A DNA stretch of 64,000 nucleotides, from positions 10,231-74,230 of the forward strand of contig CAZTYP010000033.1 in the NCBI GenBank assembly GCA_964617555.1, written 5' to 3'. The notes beneath the pieces are model-generated. The model was given only the letters and a program-made list of their open reading frames with translations, was not told the origin of the DNA and did not search any database. Made by a program: the position numbers and the translations under genes. Source of the stretch: 1-14-2-50-31-20 sp964617555 (GTDB lineage Bacteria; Bacteroidota; Ignavibacteria; Ignavibacteriales; Melioribacteraceae). Positions 53,356 through 62,388 of this stretch are shown one piece after another; positions within the stretch are counted from its first letter, which is position 1; each line of letters begins with the position of its first letter.

Positions 53356-55563
53356 TTAATATGTTAAAGTTAATCCTATCTTTAATTCACGTCCGGGTAC
53401 GGGGTAATCTCTTACAATTTCATAATTTTCATTTGTAATATTCATAATTGAAAATTTTATAACTGTTTTTACATTATATGCGTTTATAGTTTGCAACATC
53501 GTTAAATCAAAAAGATTGTAATAAGGCAATTCAACCGTATTGGCAACGGTAACAAATCGGGTACTTATAAATCGATGGCTTATATTTACGGAAAAGTTTT
53601 TATATCCGTAATGTAAGTTTGATTTAACCGAATGTTGAGGTTTGTAAGGAATTATTTTGTTAAAAGTTGTTTTGTCTTTATTTTTATTTAACGGCTTTAG
53701 GTGAGTATAAGTTGTTCCTAATTCCAAATTTATTTCAGAAAATTTATATTTTAAAGAGTATTCTTGACCCGTAATTTCCGCATCTTCGTTAAAGGGCCGG
53801 AATATTTCAAAGCTACCGAGTTTCCACACAATCATATCTTCAATTGTATAGGCATAATAATTAATTTTTCCGCTGAACTTTCCGTAAAAATTTATTTCCC
53901 AACCGATACCGATTTCTTTATTAAGGCTTTTTTCGGGAAGCAAATCGGCTTTTCCTTTAATACGAACATCCTGGTAAAACAAATCGGAAAAAGTAGGAAC
54001 ACGAAAGGACTTGGCAATACTTGAGTTAAAATAAATTTTATTTTTTTTCCCCGCTGATAAATACAATGCAAACGAAGGAGACCATTGATTTTCGTAATGT
54101 TCCGAGTTTTTGCTTAGCAGTCTCATTTCGTCGTAACGGAGAGCGGGAATTAAGGCTAAATTGTTAAAAGGTTCGGGTAAAAGAATATTCAATTTCGGAT
54201 GGAAGAAAAAACCGTTGGAAAAATCTGTAGCATTATTTATTACGGAAAAATCATGCAGCAAATCTTTATCGTTATAATATAAAAACTTTCCCGAATAACC
54301 TCCCGTAATAAAAAGGAAATTATTATAAGTATAATAAAAAGATGTATTTATATTGGCAATGTCGGTTTGGTATTTATAGTGATATTGGTAATATAAGTTT
54401 TGATTTAAATTGTTTTCGGGAAAAAAATTAATATTTTCCGTTACGTTTTCGGAATAACCGCCATTAATATCAAGCACAAAATTGTTGAATGTTCCTTTAA
54501 TATTTAAGCCGGCAATTTGGCTTTTATTTTTTGAGCGAGCATAAACCGATAAAGCTGAAGCAGGCCCGGGCAACCCTCTTTCAGCATTTAAATGTTGTCC
54601 GTTAATTGAAAACGAAAAATTGTTTTTGTTATAATTAATGCGGGCATAAATATTTTTTGAAACTATATCGGCATTAATTCTGTTTGCTTTTGTTTCGTTT
54701 CCGTAAGTGTTAATATAATTGTAAGGATAATTTCCGGCGCTGTTAACGTAATTGTAAGAAACAATATAACTTAAATTACCATAACCGCCAGATATTGTAG
54801 GAACAACATTATAATAATTATACGACCCGACAGTTAAATCGATTTTATATTCGTTTTTAAAATTTCTTTTTGTAATAATATTTATTGCTCCTCCGATTGC
54901 TCCGCTGCCGAAGCGAGAAGAACTACCGCCCTGATAAATTTCAATTTTTTCAATTACATTTGTTGGAATTTTAGAAAGGTCGGCACTACCGCCAAATTGA
55001 TTGTTTAACGGCACACCGTCCAACATAACAATCACTTGATTTGTATTACTGCCGCGAATGGAAACTTTTTGAGAACTGCCTGCTGTTCCGGTTTTAATAA
55101 TTTCTATGCCGGGAATTAATTGAAGTAATTCCCCGACGGAATTAGAGTTTTGTTTTTCGATATCTTTTTGAGAAAGAACTTTTACATTAGCCGAAAATTT
55201 CGAATTAATATTTCCTGTAATAACAACATCGTTAAGAACGGAAGAATTAGGTACAAGATAAATATTAATTTCCGCCGGTTGATCTATCATAACGGAAATA
55301 TTATCAATTCGTTTTGTTTTGTACCCCACATAACTTACAATTAAGGAATAATTACCCGTAAATAAATTTTCAAAACCGAAATATCCGTTGCCGTCCGAAG
55401 CGGTTCCCAAACCGGTGCCGTCAACAACAATATTTGCACCCAACAAAGGTTGTTGGGAAAGAGAATCGTATATATACCCGTAAATTTTTTTTTCGGATTG
55501 AGCCGGCAAGATTGCGACAAAAAGAAAAAAAAGAATAAATATATGTAGAAATTTCCTGTTCAT
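53356..55563 (-). CDS. btuB: BtuB-like TonB-dependent cobalamin receptor
   Basis: 735 residues. Signal peptide (1-21), CarboxypepD_reg-like domain (24-100), plug domain (about 115-225) with VGELLQLIPGIEI, SIRGSNTNQVIVMLDGVPLN and FGSGAIGGAINIIT, then a 22-strand-type barrel ending in aromatic Y. It carries cobamides across the outer membrane. It is the first gene downstream of a cobalamin riboswitch, and the rest of the operon is B12 import and remodelling, so the ligand call is strong. The extra carboxypeptidase-like domain is a Bacteroidota trait absent from E. coli BtuB. Confidence 0.93.
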   Translation of the reverse strand: MNRKFLHIFILFFLFVAILPAQSEKKIYGYIYDSLSQQPLLGANIVVDGTGLGTASDGNGYFGFENLFTGNYSLIVSYVGYKTKRIDNISVMIDQPAEINIYLVPNSSVLNDVVITGNINSKFSANVKVLSQKDIEKQNSNSVGELLQLIPGIEIIKTGTAGSSQKVSIRGSNTNQVIVMLDGVPLNNQFGGSADLSKIPTNVIEKIEIYQGGSSSRFGSGAIGGAINIITKRNFKNEYKIDLTVGSYNYYNVVPTISGGYGNLSYIVSYNYVNSAGNYPYNYINTYGNETKANRINADIVSKNIYARINYNKNNFSFSINGQHLNAERGLPGPASALSVYARSKNKSQIAGLNIKGTFNNFVLDINGGYSENVTENINFFPENNLNQNLYYQYHYKYQTDIANINTSFYYTYNNFLFITGGYSGKFLYYNDKDLLHDFSVINNATDFSNGFFFHPKLNILLPEPFNNLALIPALRYDEMRLLSKNSEHYENQWSPSFALYLSAGKKNKIYFNSSIAKSFRVPTFSDLFYQDVRIKGKADLLPEKSLNKEIGIGWEINFYGKFSGKINYYAYTIEDMIVWKLGSFEIFRPFNEDAEITGQEYSLKYKFSEINLELGTTYTHLKPLNKNKDKTTFNKIIPYKPQHSVKSNLHYGYKNFSVNISHRFISTRFVTVANTVELPYYNLFDLTMLQTINAYNVKTVIKFSIMNITNENYEIVRDYPVPGRELKIGLTLTY

Positions 55564-55599
55564 AAAACCGATGGTTTTTTCGCAGGTAGGAATTGGAAC

Positions 55600-55640
55600 A
55601 AAAAAAGCTCCAACCTTATAAAATAAAAAGCAGGAGCTTT
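55600..55640 (-). terminator. Riboswitch expression-platform terminator
   Basis: An 8-bp stem (AAAGCTCC with GGAGCTTT) followed on the minus strand by a run of T, between the riboswitch core and btuB. It would stop transcription when cobalamin is bound. Confidence 0.8.
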
Positions 55641-55689
55641 AAAAAATTAAAACTATACCGCACCTTATCCCGCGAAGGTTGTTAGTAAA

Positions 55690-55868
55690 AATTTTTACGG
55701 CAGGTCTCCTGGCTTTAAGCATCAAACCTAACAATTGCACCTTCCCATTTCCTATTTGAAACAGTGGTTTTTCCGTAAAAAAAATACGGAGCAATTTTAG
55801 TAGCTTATTACAGTAGCGGGGCTGCAACGGATTTTCACCGTTTTCCCTATTATCCCGTAAGGGCACCG
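55690..55868 (-). ncRNA. Cobalamin (AdoCbl-type) riboswitch
   Basis: On the minus strand: CGGTGCCC near the 5' end, GGTGAAAATCCGTTGCAGCC, CCGCTACTGTAA, a GGGAAG segment and the B12 box GCCAGGAGACCTGCC (55699-55713). The order and spacing match the cobalamin riboswitch consensus. It lies 125 bp upstream of btuB and governs the whole nine-gene operon. Confidence 0.95.
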
Positions 55869-55875
55869 AAAAAAT

Positions 55876-55905
55876 ATATTATTAAATTTAAGAACACTTT
55901 TACAA
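55876..55905 (-). promoter_or_regulatory. Candidate promoter of the B12 operon
   Basis: TTGTAA (-35) and TAATAT (-10) with an 18-bp spacer on the minus strand; the -10 ends about eight bases before the riboswitch, a fitting transcription start. Confidence 0.55.
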
Positions 55906-56034
55906 TTAGCAGATACAAATATAATTATCTTAGGGAAGAATAAAAAATTTTTATAAATTAACAGAAACAAACTTTGATGTATGGTTATACTTATATTTTT
56001 TTATTTGTAATTATGTTATCAATAAAGGAGTGCA

Positions 56035-56742
56035 TTAAAGTTTACTGCGATGTTTATTTTTGTTTCCCTTTCTGTTATCTATAAGAAAAACAAATTCACC
56101 TTTCAAATTTTGCAGTTCAATTTTTTTTCTGACAGAAGAAACATTGCCGCGAAAAAATTTTTCTTCGGGTTGGGTAAGTTTAAATGCAATAACTATATGC
56201 TGATTTTTCCCGAATACTTTTTCAATATCGTTGAGTAAGTTTTTTAATCTGTAAGGAGTTTCGAGTATAACTATTAATTCGTTTAAGGATTTTAATTTAA
56301 CAAGTTGAGATTTTCTGATTTCCTTTTTGGGAGAAAGCCAACCATAATAATAAAAATTATTAATATCAAAACCGGAACCGACTAAAGCGGCAAGCAGTGA
56401 ACTTGCTCCCGGAACGGGAATAATTTTAATATTATGAACTATTGCCAATTTCACCAACAAAGTTCCGGGATCGGAAAAAAGAGGGGTGCCGGCATCGGAA
56501 ATTAGTGCCGCCGTTTTACCGCCGGTTATTTTTTTTATTATATCGGTAACAATCTCTTTTTCGGTGTGTTCGTTGAGCGGAATTAATTCTTTGTCAATTT
56601 TATAGTGAGATAATAAACGTTTTGCAGGTTTTATTTCTTCGCAAATAATAACATCGGTTTCTTCCAAAACTTTTAAAGCGCGGAGAGTTATATCATCATA
56701 ATTACCAATAGGAACGGAGACTATGTAGAGTTTGTTTTTCAT
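56035..56742 (-). CDS. rsmI: 16S rRNA (cytidine-1402-2'-O)-methyltransferase RsmI
   Basis: 235 residues of the tetrapyrrole-methylase-like fold. The start LYIVSVPIGNYDDITLRAL, ISDAGTPLFSDPG and VPGASSLLAALVGSG are family motifs. It methylates C1402 in the decoding centre with SAM. A proS terminator lies directly ahead of the start codon and no Shine-Dalgarno is visible, so expression may rely on readthrough or an own promoter. Confidence 0.95.
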   Translation of the reverse strand: MKNKLYIVSVPIGNYDDITLRALKVLEETDVIICEEIKPAKRLLSHYKIDKELIPLNEHTEKEIVTDIIKKITGGKTAALISDAGTPLFSDPGTLLVKLAIVHNIKIIPVPGASSLLAALVGSGFDINNFYYYGWLSPKKEIRKSQLVKLKSLNELIVILETPYRLKNLLNDIEKVFGKNQHIVIAFKLTQPEEKFFRGNVSSVRKKIELQNLKGEFVFLIDNRKGNKNKHRSKL

Positions 56743-56745
56743 TAT

Positions 56746-56769
56746 AAAAAAGGTCGCAAGAATGCGACC
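56746..56769 (-). terminator. proS terminator directly before rsmI
   Basis: A perfect 7-bp stem (GGTCGCA with TGCGACC), 4-nt loop, then six T on the minus strand. The rsmI ATG follows within about four bases of the T-run. Confidence 0.8.
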
Positions 56770-56774
56770 ATAAG

Positions 56775-58463
56775 TTATTTAACCAATTCTTTAAGTTGTT
56801 CTAATAAAAGATGTTTTCCAATCAAAAGTTTTTCGCCGGTAATACGATTTTTAATTTCAAGTAATCCGTCTTTAATATTTTTTTCGCCAATAATAACTTG
56901 AACGGGAATACCGATTAACTCCGCATCGTTAAACTTGAATCCTGCTTGTGCATCGCGTCTATCGTCGAAGAGAACATCGTAGCCGGCATCTTTTAATTCT
57001 TCATAAATTTTGTTGCTTTCTTCCCGCACAAGTTCTTTTTTCATATTCAAGCCGAGAAGATGAATGTCGAAAGGTTTTAAAGGGCCTTTCCATAAAATTC
57101 CTTTTTCGTCATAGTTTTGTTCAATATAACAAGCAAGTACACGTTCAACGCCAATTCCGTAACTACCCATTATTATCGGATGTGTTTGACCGTTTTCGTC
57201 CAAAAAGGTTGCCCCCATTGCTTCTGAATATTTTGTTCCGAGTTTAAAAATGTGACCCAATTCAATTGCTTTAAATACTTCAAGGGTTTCGCCGCAACGT
57301 ATACATTCCTCGCCGGTTTCAACAGTGCGTAAATCAAAATATTCTATGTTTTTCACATCACGCTGTAAATCAATTCCGCCGATGTGATAATCTGTTTTGT
57401 TTGCACCGCTGTATAAATTGTTACCGTCTTTCAGTCTGTTGTCGGCTACAATTCTGTATTTAAATCCGACAGGACCAATAGACCCCGCTTCGGCACCGGT
57501 ATGTTCAACCAGTTCGTCGGGATGAGCCGGACGAATTTCTCCGCCGAGAACGGTTTCTAATTTGGTTTCATTTACCTCATCATTGCCTGACATTAACACA
57601 AGTACGGGGTTATTATCGTGAATATAGATTCTGGATTTTGCCGTTTGGCGTTCATCAATTCCTAAAAACTCACAAAGTTCGTCAATACTGTGAATATTTG
57701 GTGTATGAATTTCAAAAATTTCTTTGCTCTCGGAATGGCGTTCTACTGAATCAATAACCGATTGGGCTACTTCAACATTGGCGGCGTAACCGCAACTTTT
57801 ACAATAAGCAACAGTATCTTCGCCGGCATCGGATTTTACCATAAATTCTTCCGATTTATTTCCGCCCATTGCTCCGCTGGAAGCACCTACTACAAAATAT
57901 TCTATTCCGCAACGGTCAAAAATGTTTTGGTATGCGTTGTAATGTTTTTTATAGGATTCATCAAGCCCTTCCCATGTTGCATCAAACGAGTAAGCATCTT
58001 TCATCAAAAATTGACGTCCGCGAATAACACCACTGCGAGGACGTGCTTCGTTTCGGAATTTTGTTTGTATTTGATACCAAATTTGCGGCATATCTTTATA
58101 CGATTTTATCGCTCCTTTTGCGTGATAAGTCATTATCTCTTCGTGTGTGGGGGCAAGAACATAATCTCTGTTTTTGATGTGAAACATCGTATCGCCAAAT
58201 GCTTCAACTCTACCGGTTTCTTCCCAGATTTCGCGTGGGTTTAATGCCGGCAAATGAAATTCTTGTCCGCCTATGGCGGTAATTTCCTCGTTAATAATTT
58301 CAACAATTTTTTTTATTACTTTGTATCCGAGCGGTAAAAAGGAATAAATACCTGCCGATAACATTCTAATCATACCGCTTCGCAGCATTAAAATATGACT
58401 TGGAATTATTGCATCTGCGGGAACTTCTTTAAGTGTGGGAATAAACGATTTGCTTTGTCTCAT
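56775..58463 (-). CDS. proS: Prolyl-tRNA synthetase
   Basis: 562 residues, the bacterial form with a YbaK-like editing insert (about 245-370). Class II motif 2 FRNEARPRSGVIRGR and motif 3 GSYGIGVERVLA are clear, plus the anticodon-binding C-terminal domain. It charges tRNA-Pro and clears Ala-tRNA-Pro. Followed by a terminator and rsmI. Confidence 0.96.
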   Translation of the reverse strand: MRQSKSFIPTLKEVPADAIIPSHILMLRSGMIRMLSAGIYSFLPLGYKVIKKIVEIINEEITAIGGQEFHLPALNPREIWEETGRVEAFGDTMFHIKNRDYVLAPTHEEIMTYHAKGAIKSYKDMPQIWYQIQTKFRNEARPRSGVIRGRQFLMKDAYSFDATWEGLDESYKKHYNAYQNIFDRCGIEYFVVGASSGAMGGNKSEEFMVKSDAGEDTVAYCKSCGYAANVEVAQSVIDSVERHSESKEIFEIHTPNIHSIDELCEFLGIDERQTAKSRIYIHDNNPVLVLMSGNDEVNETKLETVLGGEIRPAHPDELVEHTGAEAGSIGPVGFKYRIVADNRLKDGNNLYSGANKTDYHIGGIDLQRDVKNIEYFDLRTVETGEECIRCGETLEVFKAIELGHIFKLGTKYSEAMGATFLDENGQTHPIIMGSYGIGVERVLACYIEQNYDEKGILWKGPLKPFDIHLLGLNMKKELVREESNKIYEELKDAGYDVLFDDRRDAQAGFKFNDAELIGIPVQVIIGEKNIKDGLLEIKNRITGEKLLIGKHLLLEQLKELVK

Positions 58464-58672
58464 GTTTTCTGTTCGGTTTATTGAAAAAATTTTAAAACAT
58501 AAAAATACTTAATGCCGTTATTATATCAAAAAAGGAAAAGTTATCGGATATTTAGGTAATAAAAAATAACGTCGTAAAAATAATATTAGCGATGATTTAA
58601 AATATAAGTATCTAAAATATTAAGTTGTTTTTTTATCGCACGGAAACCGGATAAATATTAATTGCCGTTAAA

Positions 58673-59281
58673 TTATTCAATCGGGAAATCGAGAATGGAA
58701 AAGTTTTTCCATCCCTTATAATCAAAATGCCACCATTCAGTATCCAAGGGAATAAATCCGTGTTGTTTCATAACGGAATGTAAAAGTATTCGGTTCTTTT
58801 TTTGTAGCGGAGTTAAATTCCGGTAATCGGAATGTGCTCGTTCGGTAAAATTATCGAATTCGGTTCCCATATCAAGTTCATTTCCTGCAGAATCTACGAG
58901 TGTAATATCAACGGCGGCACCGCGGTTGTGTCGGGAGCCGTTTTTAGGATTTGCCACGTAACGGCTGTCGGGCAAAATTTCCCACATCTTTTTTTGTACG
59001 GAAAGCGGGCGATAACCATCGTAAATTTTAATTCTCAAATTATAATTTTTCATAAAATCCTTTTGGGCCTTCGATAATGCAACAGCAACAACTTTTCGTA
59101 AATAAACTTTGTTTGTGGAATACAAAATTTTTCCCGTAAAATTATTTGTGGTTGCATAACGTACATCGGTTACAATTGTTGAATCGATATTACGTAGCGG
59201 TACAATGGAGGTATCGGTTTGAGCCAAAGCAAAAGAGAAAGAGAAAAGGAAAAAGGAACAAATAATTTTAAATATTTTCAT
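58673..59281 (-). CDS. VanX-like D-Ala-D-Ala dipeptidase, exported
   Basis: 202 residues, signal peptide (1-20, ending ALA). Zinc ligands H118 and D125 in SRHNRGAAVDIT and H185 in EWWHFDY, with base Glu182 and Arg91 in DGYRPLS, are complete, as in VanX/DdpX (peptidase M15D). It would hydrolyse D-Ala-D-Ala in the periplasm for recycling; no vanHA genes are nearby, so vancomycin resistance is unlikely. It follows the pullulanase with a 14-bp gap in transcription order, its GGAG site in that gap. Confidence 0.9.
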   Translation of the reverse strand: MKIFKIICSFFLFSFSFALAQTDTSIVPLRNIDSTIVTDVRYATTNNFTGKILYSTNKVYLRKVVAVALSKAQKDFMKNYNLRIKIYDGYRPLSVQKKMWEILPDSRYVANPKNGSRHNRGAAVDITLVDSAGNELDMGTEFDNFTERAHSDYRNLTPLQKKNRILLHSVMKQHGFIPLDTEWWHFDYKGWKNFSILDFPIE

Positions 59282-59295
59282 TTTATTCTCCGAAT

Positions 59296-61290
59296 TTAAT
59301 GTTGATTTATTGAACGGCGTAAAACCAAGCCGGTACGTGGCGGAATTTTAATTATTCCCGAAACAGTTGATATTACGGAAGCTCCCGCGTGTGTATCGTT
59401 AACAACTATTTCCCATTTGCCCTCTGGGATGGTAATTTCTTCCTCTTTTTCGGCTTCCGCATTTAAGATTACAATAAAATCATATTCCTTCTTAATTCTA
59501 AAACCGAGGGTAAATTTGTTTTGTAAATTCTCCATAAAGCTTATTTCTTCTGTTGATGCCCGTCTAAACTCTTTATACGTTTTACGTAATTCTATTAAAC
59601 CTTTGTAATAATTAAAGAGGTTTGTATTTAGTTTTACGTGGTTATAATTAATATAATTTGTTGTATTATCCTTGTTGTAGGAATTATAATCAACCTCTCC
59701 TTTGGCATTATCGGGAATGTTGTTATTTGTTTCAATCACTTTTGAGCGGGCAAATTCTTGTCCGGCATGTATCATTGTTATTCCTTGGGAAACAAACAAA
59801 AACAAAGCGGCAAGTTTATTTAATTTAAGTTCGTTTTCGGATAATTTAATATTGATATCAAGGTCGTTAATTTTTTGATGAGGGGTAATTTTTCCGGCAG
59901 CAATTCTGATAAAATCTCCAAGCGTGTAACCGTCGTGAGCTTCAAGATAATTAACCGAATGCTCCGGCTTCAAAAACAAACCGTGTTCAAATTCCGTTGT
60001 AGTTCCCTTGATATAGTTTTTAATGTGTTCTTTTGAATTATCGCCGTACCAATTTCCGAAAATCCAGCCTAAACCGTCGATGGGATTTTCTCCTTTAATG
60101 CCGTTTCTAATCCGGTCGTTCCAACTGCTCCAACCTCTTCGGGAAAATCCGTGCGGGTCATACCCCCCTCCCCATGGCTCCGCAATCAACACAACGTCGG
60201 GATTGATTTTGCGTGCTTCCGCAATAATTTCCTCAAGAGTTTCCCAATCTATTAATTTTCCCAAATCAAAGCGAAAACCGTCAATGTGATATTCCGTCAT
60301 CCAATAAACAATACTCTCAATTATTAAACGGCGAACCATCGGTGCTTCCGTCTTTAAATCGTTACCGCAAAAACTTTCGTTGGCAAGTTCGCCGCTTTGA
60401 GTATAACGGAAGTAATATTTTTTATCTGTTTGTTTTAAGTTGCCAAGTTCGTATTCGGAAAGATGGTTAAAAACCACATCCATAATAACCCCGATGCCTG
60501 CTCTGTGAAACGATTTTACCATATCTTTAAATTCTTTTATTTGTCTCCCGTCACTTCCCATCCATTTATGCATTTTAAACTCATTCCAATTTTCGGAATA
60601 ATAAGAAGAGGGGGCAAAAAAAGCAGCGGTCATATATCCCCAATGATTTCGTTCATAGGGATTCCATGTATTTAAAACACCGTACATCTCTTTATTAAAC
60701 GGAGATTCCACGTTCCCGAATTCTTGTGCGGGCAACAACTCCACAGTATTTACGCCCAAATCTTTTATATACTCAATTCCTTTCTCAATTAATCCCATAT
60801 ATGTACCCGGATGTTTTGCATTTGCCGACGGGTGGGCGGTCATATCGCGAATATGCATTTCATAAATAATTAAATCGCGACAATCACGTTTAATCCATGT
60901 ATCGTTTTCCCAATTGTAATTATCCTTAATAATAATTGAACGACGTGGATTAAAATAATCGGTATAAGAAGTAACGGCTTTGGCATAAGGGTCTATACAA
61001 TAAGGGAGGTTATTAAAATCGGTTTCCGAATTTTCCGCTATTTTAAATGCATAATACCGCCCGATGTTTTTTTCTTGTAAGCAAACTTCCCAAACACCGT
61101 CGGCTGTTTTATTCATTTCGATATTAAAAAAAAACGGCTCTTGCGGTGATTTAAAAAAGTATAGTTTTACCGAAGTTGCCGAAGGAGCAAAAAGGCGAAA
61201 ACATATTTTTTCTTTTTCAGCAATAACACCCAATGGTTTAATGGAAAATTTTCCATTCTCTTCGTTTAATTTATTTATATATATATACAA
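59296..61290 (-). CDS. Type I pullulanase (GH13)
   Basis: 664 residues. N-terminal CBM48 domain (about 15-115), then the YNWENDTW pullulanase-type motif, barrel with DVVFNH (271-276), nucleophile Asp342 in DGFRFDLG and acid Glu371 in EPWGGGYD. It debranches alpha-1,6 bonds of glycogen or pullulan. No signal peptide, so an intracellular enzyme. The start is TTG with a GAGGA site five bases upstream. The VanX-like gene follows. Confidence 0.92.
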   Translation of the reverse strand: MYIYINKLNEENGKFSIKPLGVIAEKEKICFRLFAPSATSVKLYFFKSPQEPFFFNIEMNKTADGVWEVCLQEKNIGRYYAFKIAENSETDFNNLPYCIDPYAKAVTSYTDYFNPRRSIIIKDNYNWENDTWIKRDCRDLIIYEMHIRDMTAHPSANAKHPGTYMGLIEKGIEYIKDLGVNTVELLPAQEFGNVESPFNKEMYGVLNTWNPYERNHWGYMTAAFFAPSSYYSENWNEFKMHKWMGSDGRQIKEFKDMVKSFHRAGIGVIMDVVFNHLSEYELGNLKQTDKKYYFRYTQSGELANESFCGNDLKTEAPMVRRLIIESIVYWMTEYHIDGFRFDLGKLIDWETLEEIIAEARKINPDVVLIAEPWGGGYDPHGFSRRGWSSWNDRIRNGIKGENPIDGLGWIFGNWYGDNSKEHIKNYIKGTTTEFEHGLFLKPEHSVNYLEAHDGYTLGDFIRIAAGKITPHQKINDLDINIKLSENELKLNKLAALFLFVSQGITMIHAGQEFARSKVIETNNNIPDNAKGEVDYNSYNKDNTTNYINYNHVKLNTNLFNYYKGLIELRKTYKEFRRASTEEISFMENLQNKFTLGFRIKKEYDFIVILNAEAEKEEEITIPEGKWEIVVNDTHAGASVISTVSGIIKIPPRTGLVLRRSINQH

Positions 61291-61366
61291 AAGTTTCCTC
61301 GAAAATATTGCTACAATTTGTTTTTCAGTTAAGTGTTTAAAATTTCAATTAATGTGTAAAAAAACA

Positions 61367-62287
61367 TCAGAGTATTCTTTTACCCATGCTGGAAGCAACT
61401 AGTTCGGCGGCAAATTTTGCGCTTCTGTTTCTATAATCCAATATCGGATTGGTTTCGGCAATTTCCAGAGAAGACATACATCCGCATTCGGCAATGGTTT
61501 CCATTATCAAATGAGTTTCGCGGTAACTTAAACCTCCGGGAACAGGTGTTCCGACACCCGGGGCAATATCAGGATCAACGGCATCAAGATCAAAACTTAC
61601 GTGTATATGGTCAACTCGTTTAATTAAATCGTTAAGTATTTTATTGATAATTACGGAAACACCTTTTCTGTCAATATCTGTCATGGTATAAACCGGAAGA
61701 TTAATTTTAAGAATTGTTTCACGCTCTTTAACATCTATACTGCGAATACCGAGAAGAGCAACGTTTTCGGGTTTTACTTTGGGTGCAAATCCTTTTATAT
61801 GTGTAAGAGCATTGTTTCCCAATCCCAAAGAAGCGGCAACCGGCATTCCGTGAATATTACCGGAAGGAGTTGTTTCGTCGGTGTTCATATCCGAGTGTGC
61901 ATCAATCCAAATAACACCAAGCGTTTTATTGTTTTTTTTACAATGTGCCGCAACGCCGGCTATGCTTCCTATTGCCATAGAATGGTCGCCACCTAAGCAA
62001 AGCGGAAAGTGTCCGTTATCTAATGAGTTTTCCACTTTTGTTGCAAGAAGTTCGGATGTTTTTACAATCTCTTGTAAGTATTTTAATTTTGTGTGTTCAA
62101 CAACTTGTCTTTCCTGATTTCGGATATGAACATCGCCCAAATCAACAACATTATAACCGAGTTTGGAAAGTTTATTTCCAATACCCGCAATACGTAATGC
62201 GGAACTGCCCATATCAACTCCGCGTCTGTCGGCTCCCAAATCCATTGGAAATCCGATTATATCAATTCTTTTTTTATTTTGTTTCAT
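61367..62287 (-). CDS. Arginase
   Basis: 306 residues, usual for arginase. Manganese ligands in GGDHS (99-103), DAHSD (129-133) and SFDLDAVDPD, plus SSALRIAGIGNKLSKLGYNVVDLGD at the N-terminus. It splits arginine to ornithine and urea; agmatinase is a less likely alternative, since the SGNIHGMPV segment fits arginase. No urease or ornithine genes are adjacent. Divergent from the permease. Confidence 0.92.
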   Translation of the reverse strand: MKQNKKRIDIIGFPMDLGADRRGVDMGSSALRIAGIGNKLSKLGYNVVDLGDVHIRNQERQVVEHTKLKYLQEIVKTSELLATKVENSLDNGHFPLCLGGDHSMAIGSIAGVAAHCKKNNKTLGVIWIDAHSDMNTDETTPSGNIHGMPVAASLGLGNNALTHIKGFAPKVKPENVALLGIRSIDVKERETILKINLPVYTMTDIDRKGVSVIINKILNDLIKRVDHIHVSFDLDAVDPDIAPGVGTPVPGGLSYRETHLIMETIAECGCMSSLEIAETNPILDYRNRSAKFAAELVASSMGKRIL

Positions 62288-62388
62288 AAAACCAATTCCG
62301 AAATTTTTATTAAAACCTAACTAACGAAGTTAAATAATCTTTCCTTAATTTTTTGTAATTTTTATAAGAATAAAAAAAGGAAGGAGCA

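Noticed and set aside
55639..55866. A 75-codon reading frame on the minus strand upstream of btuB
   Set aside because: It lies within the cobalamin riboswitch; the translation includes the B12 box and resembles no protein.
58673..59281. Vancomycin resistance
   Set aside because: The VanX-like enzyme has no vanH or vanA partners and looks like a recycling enzyme.
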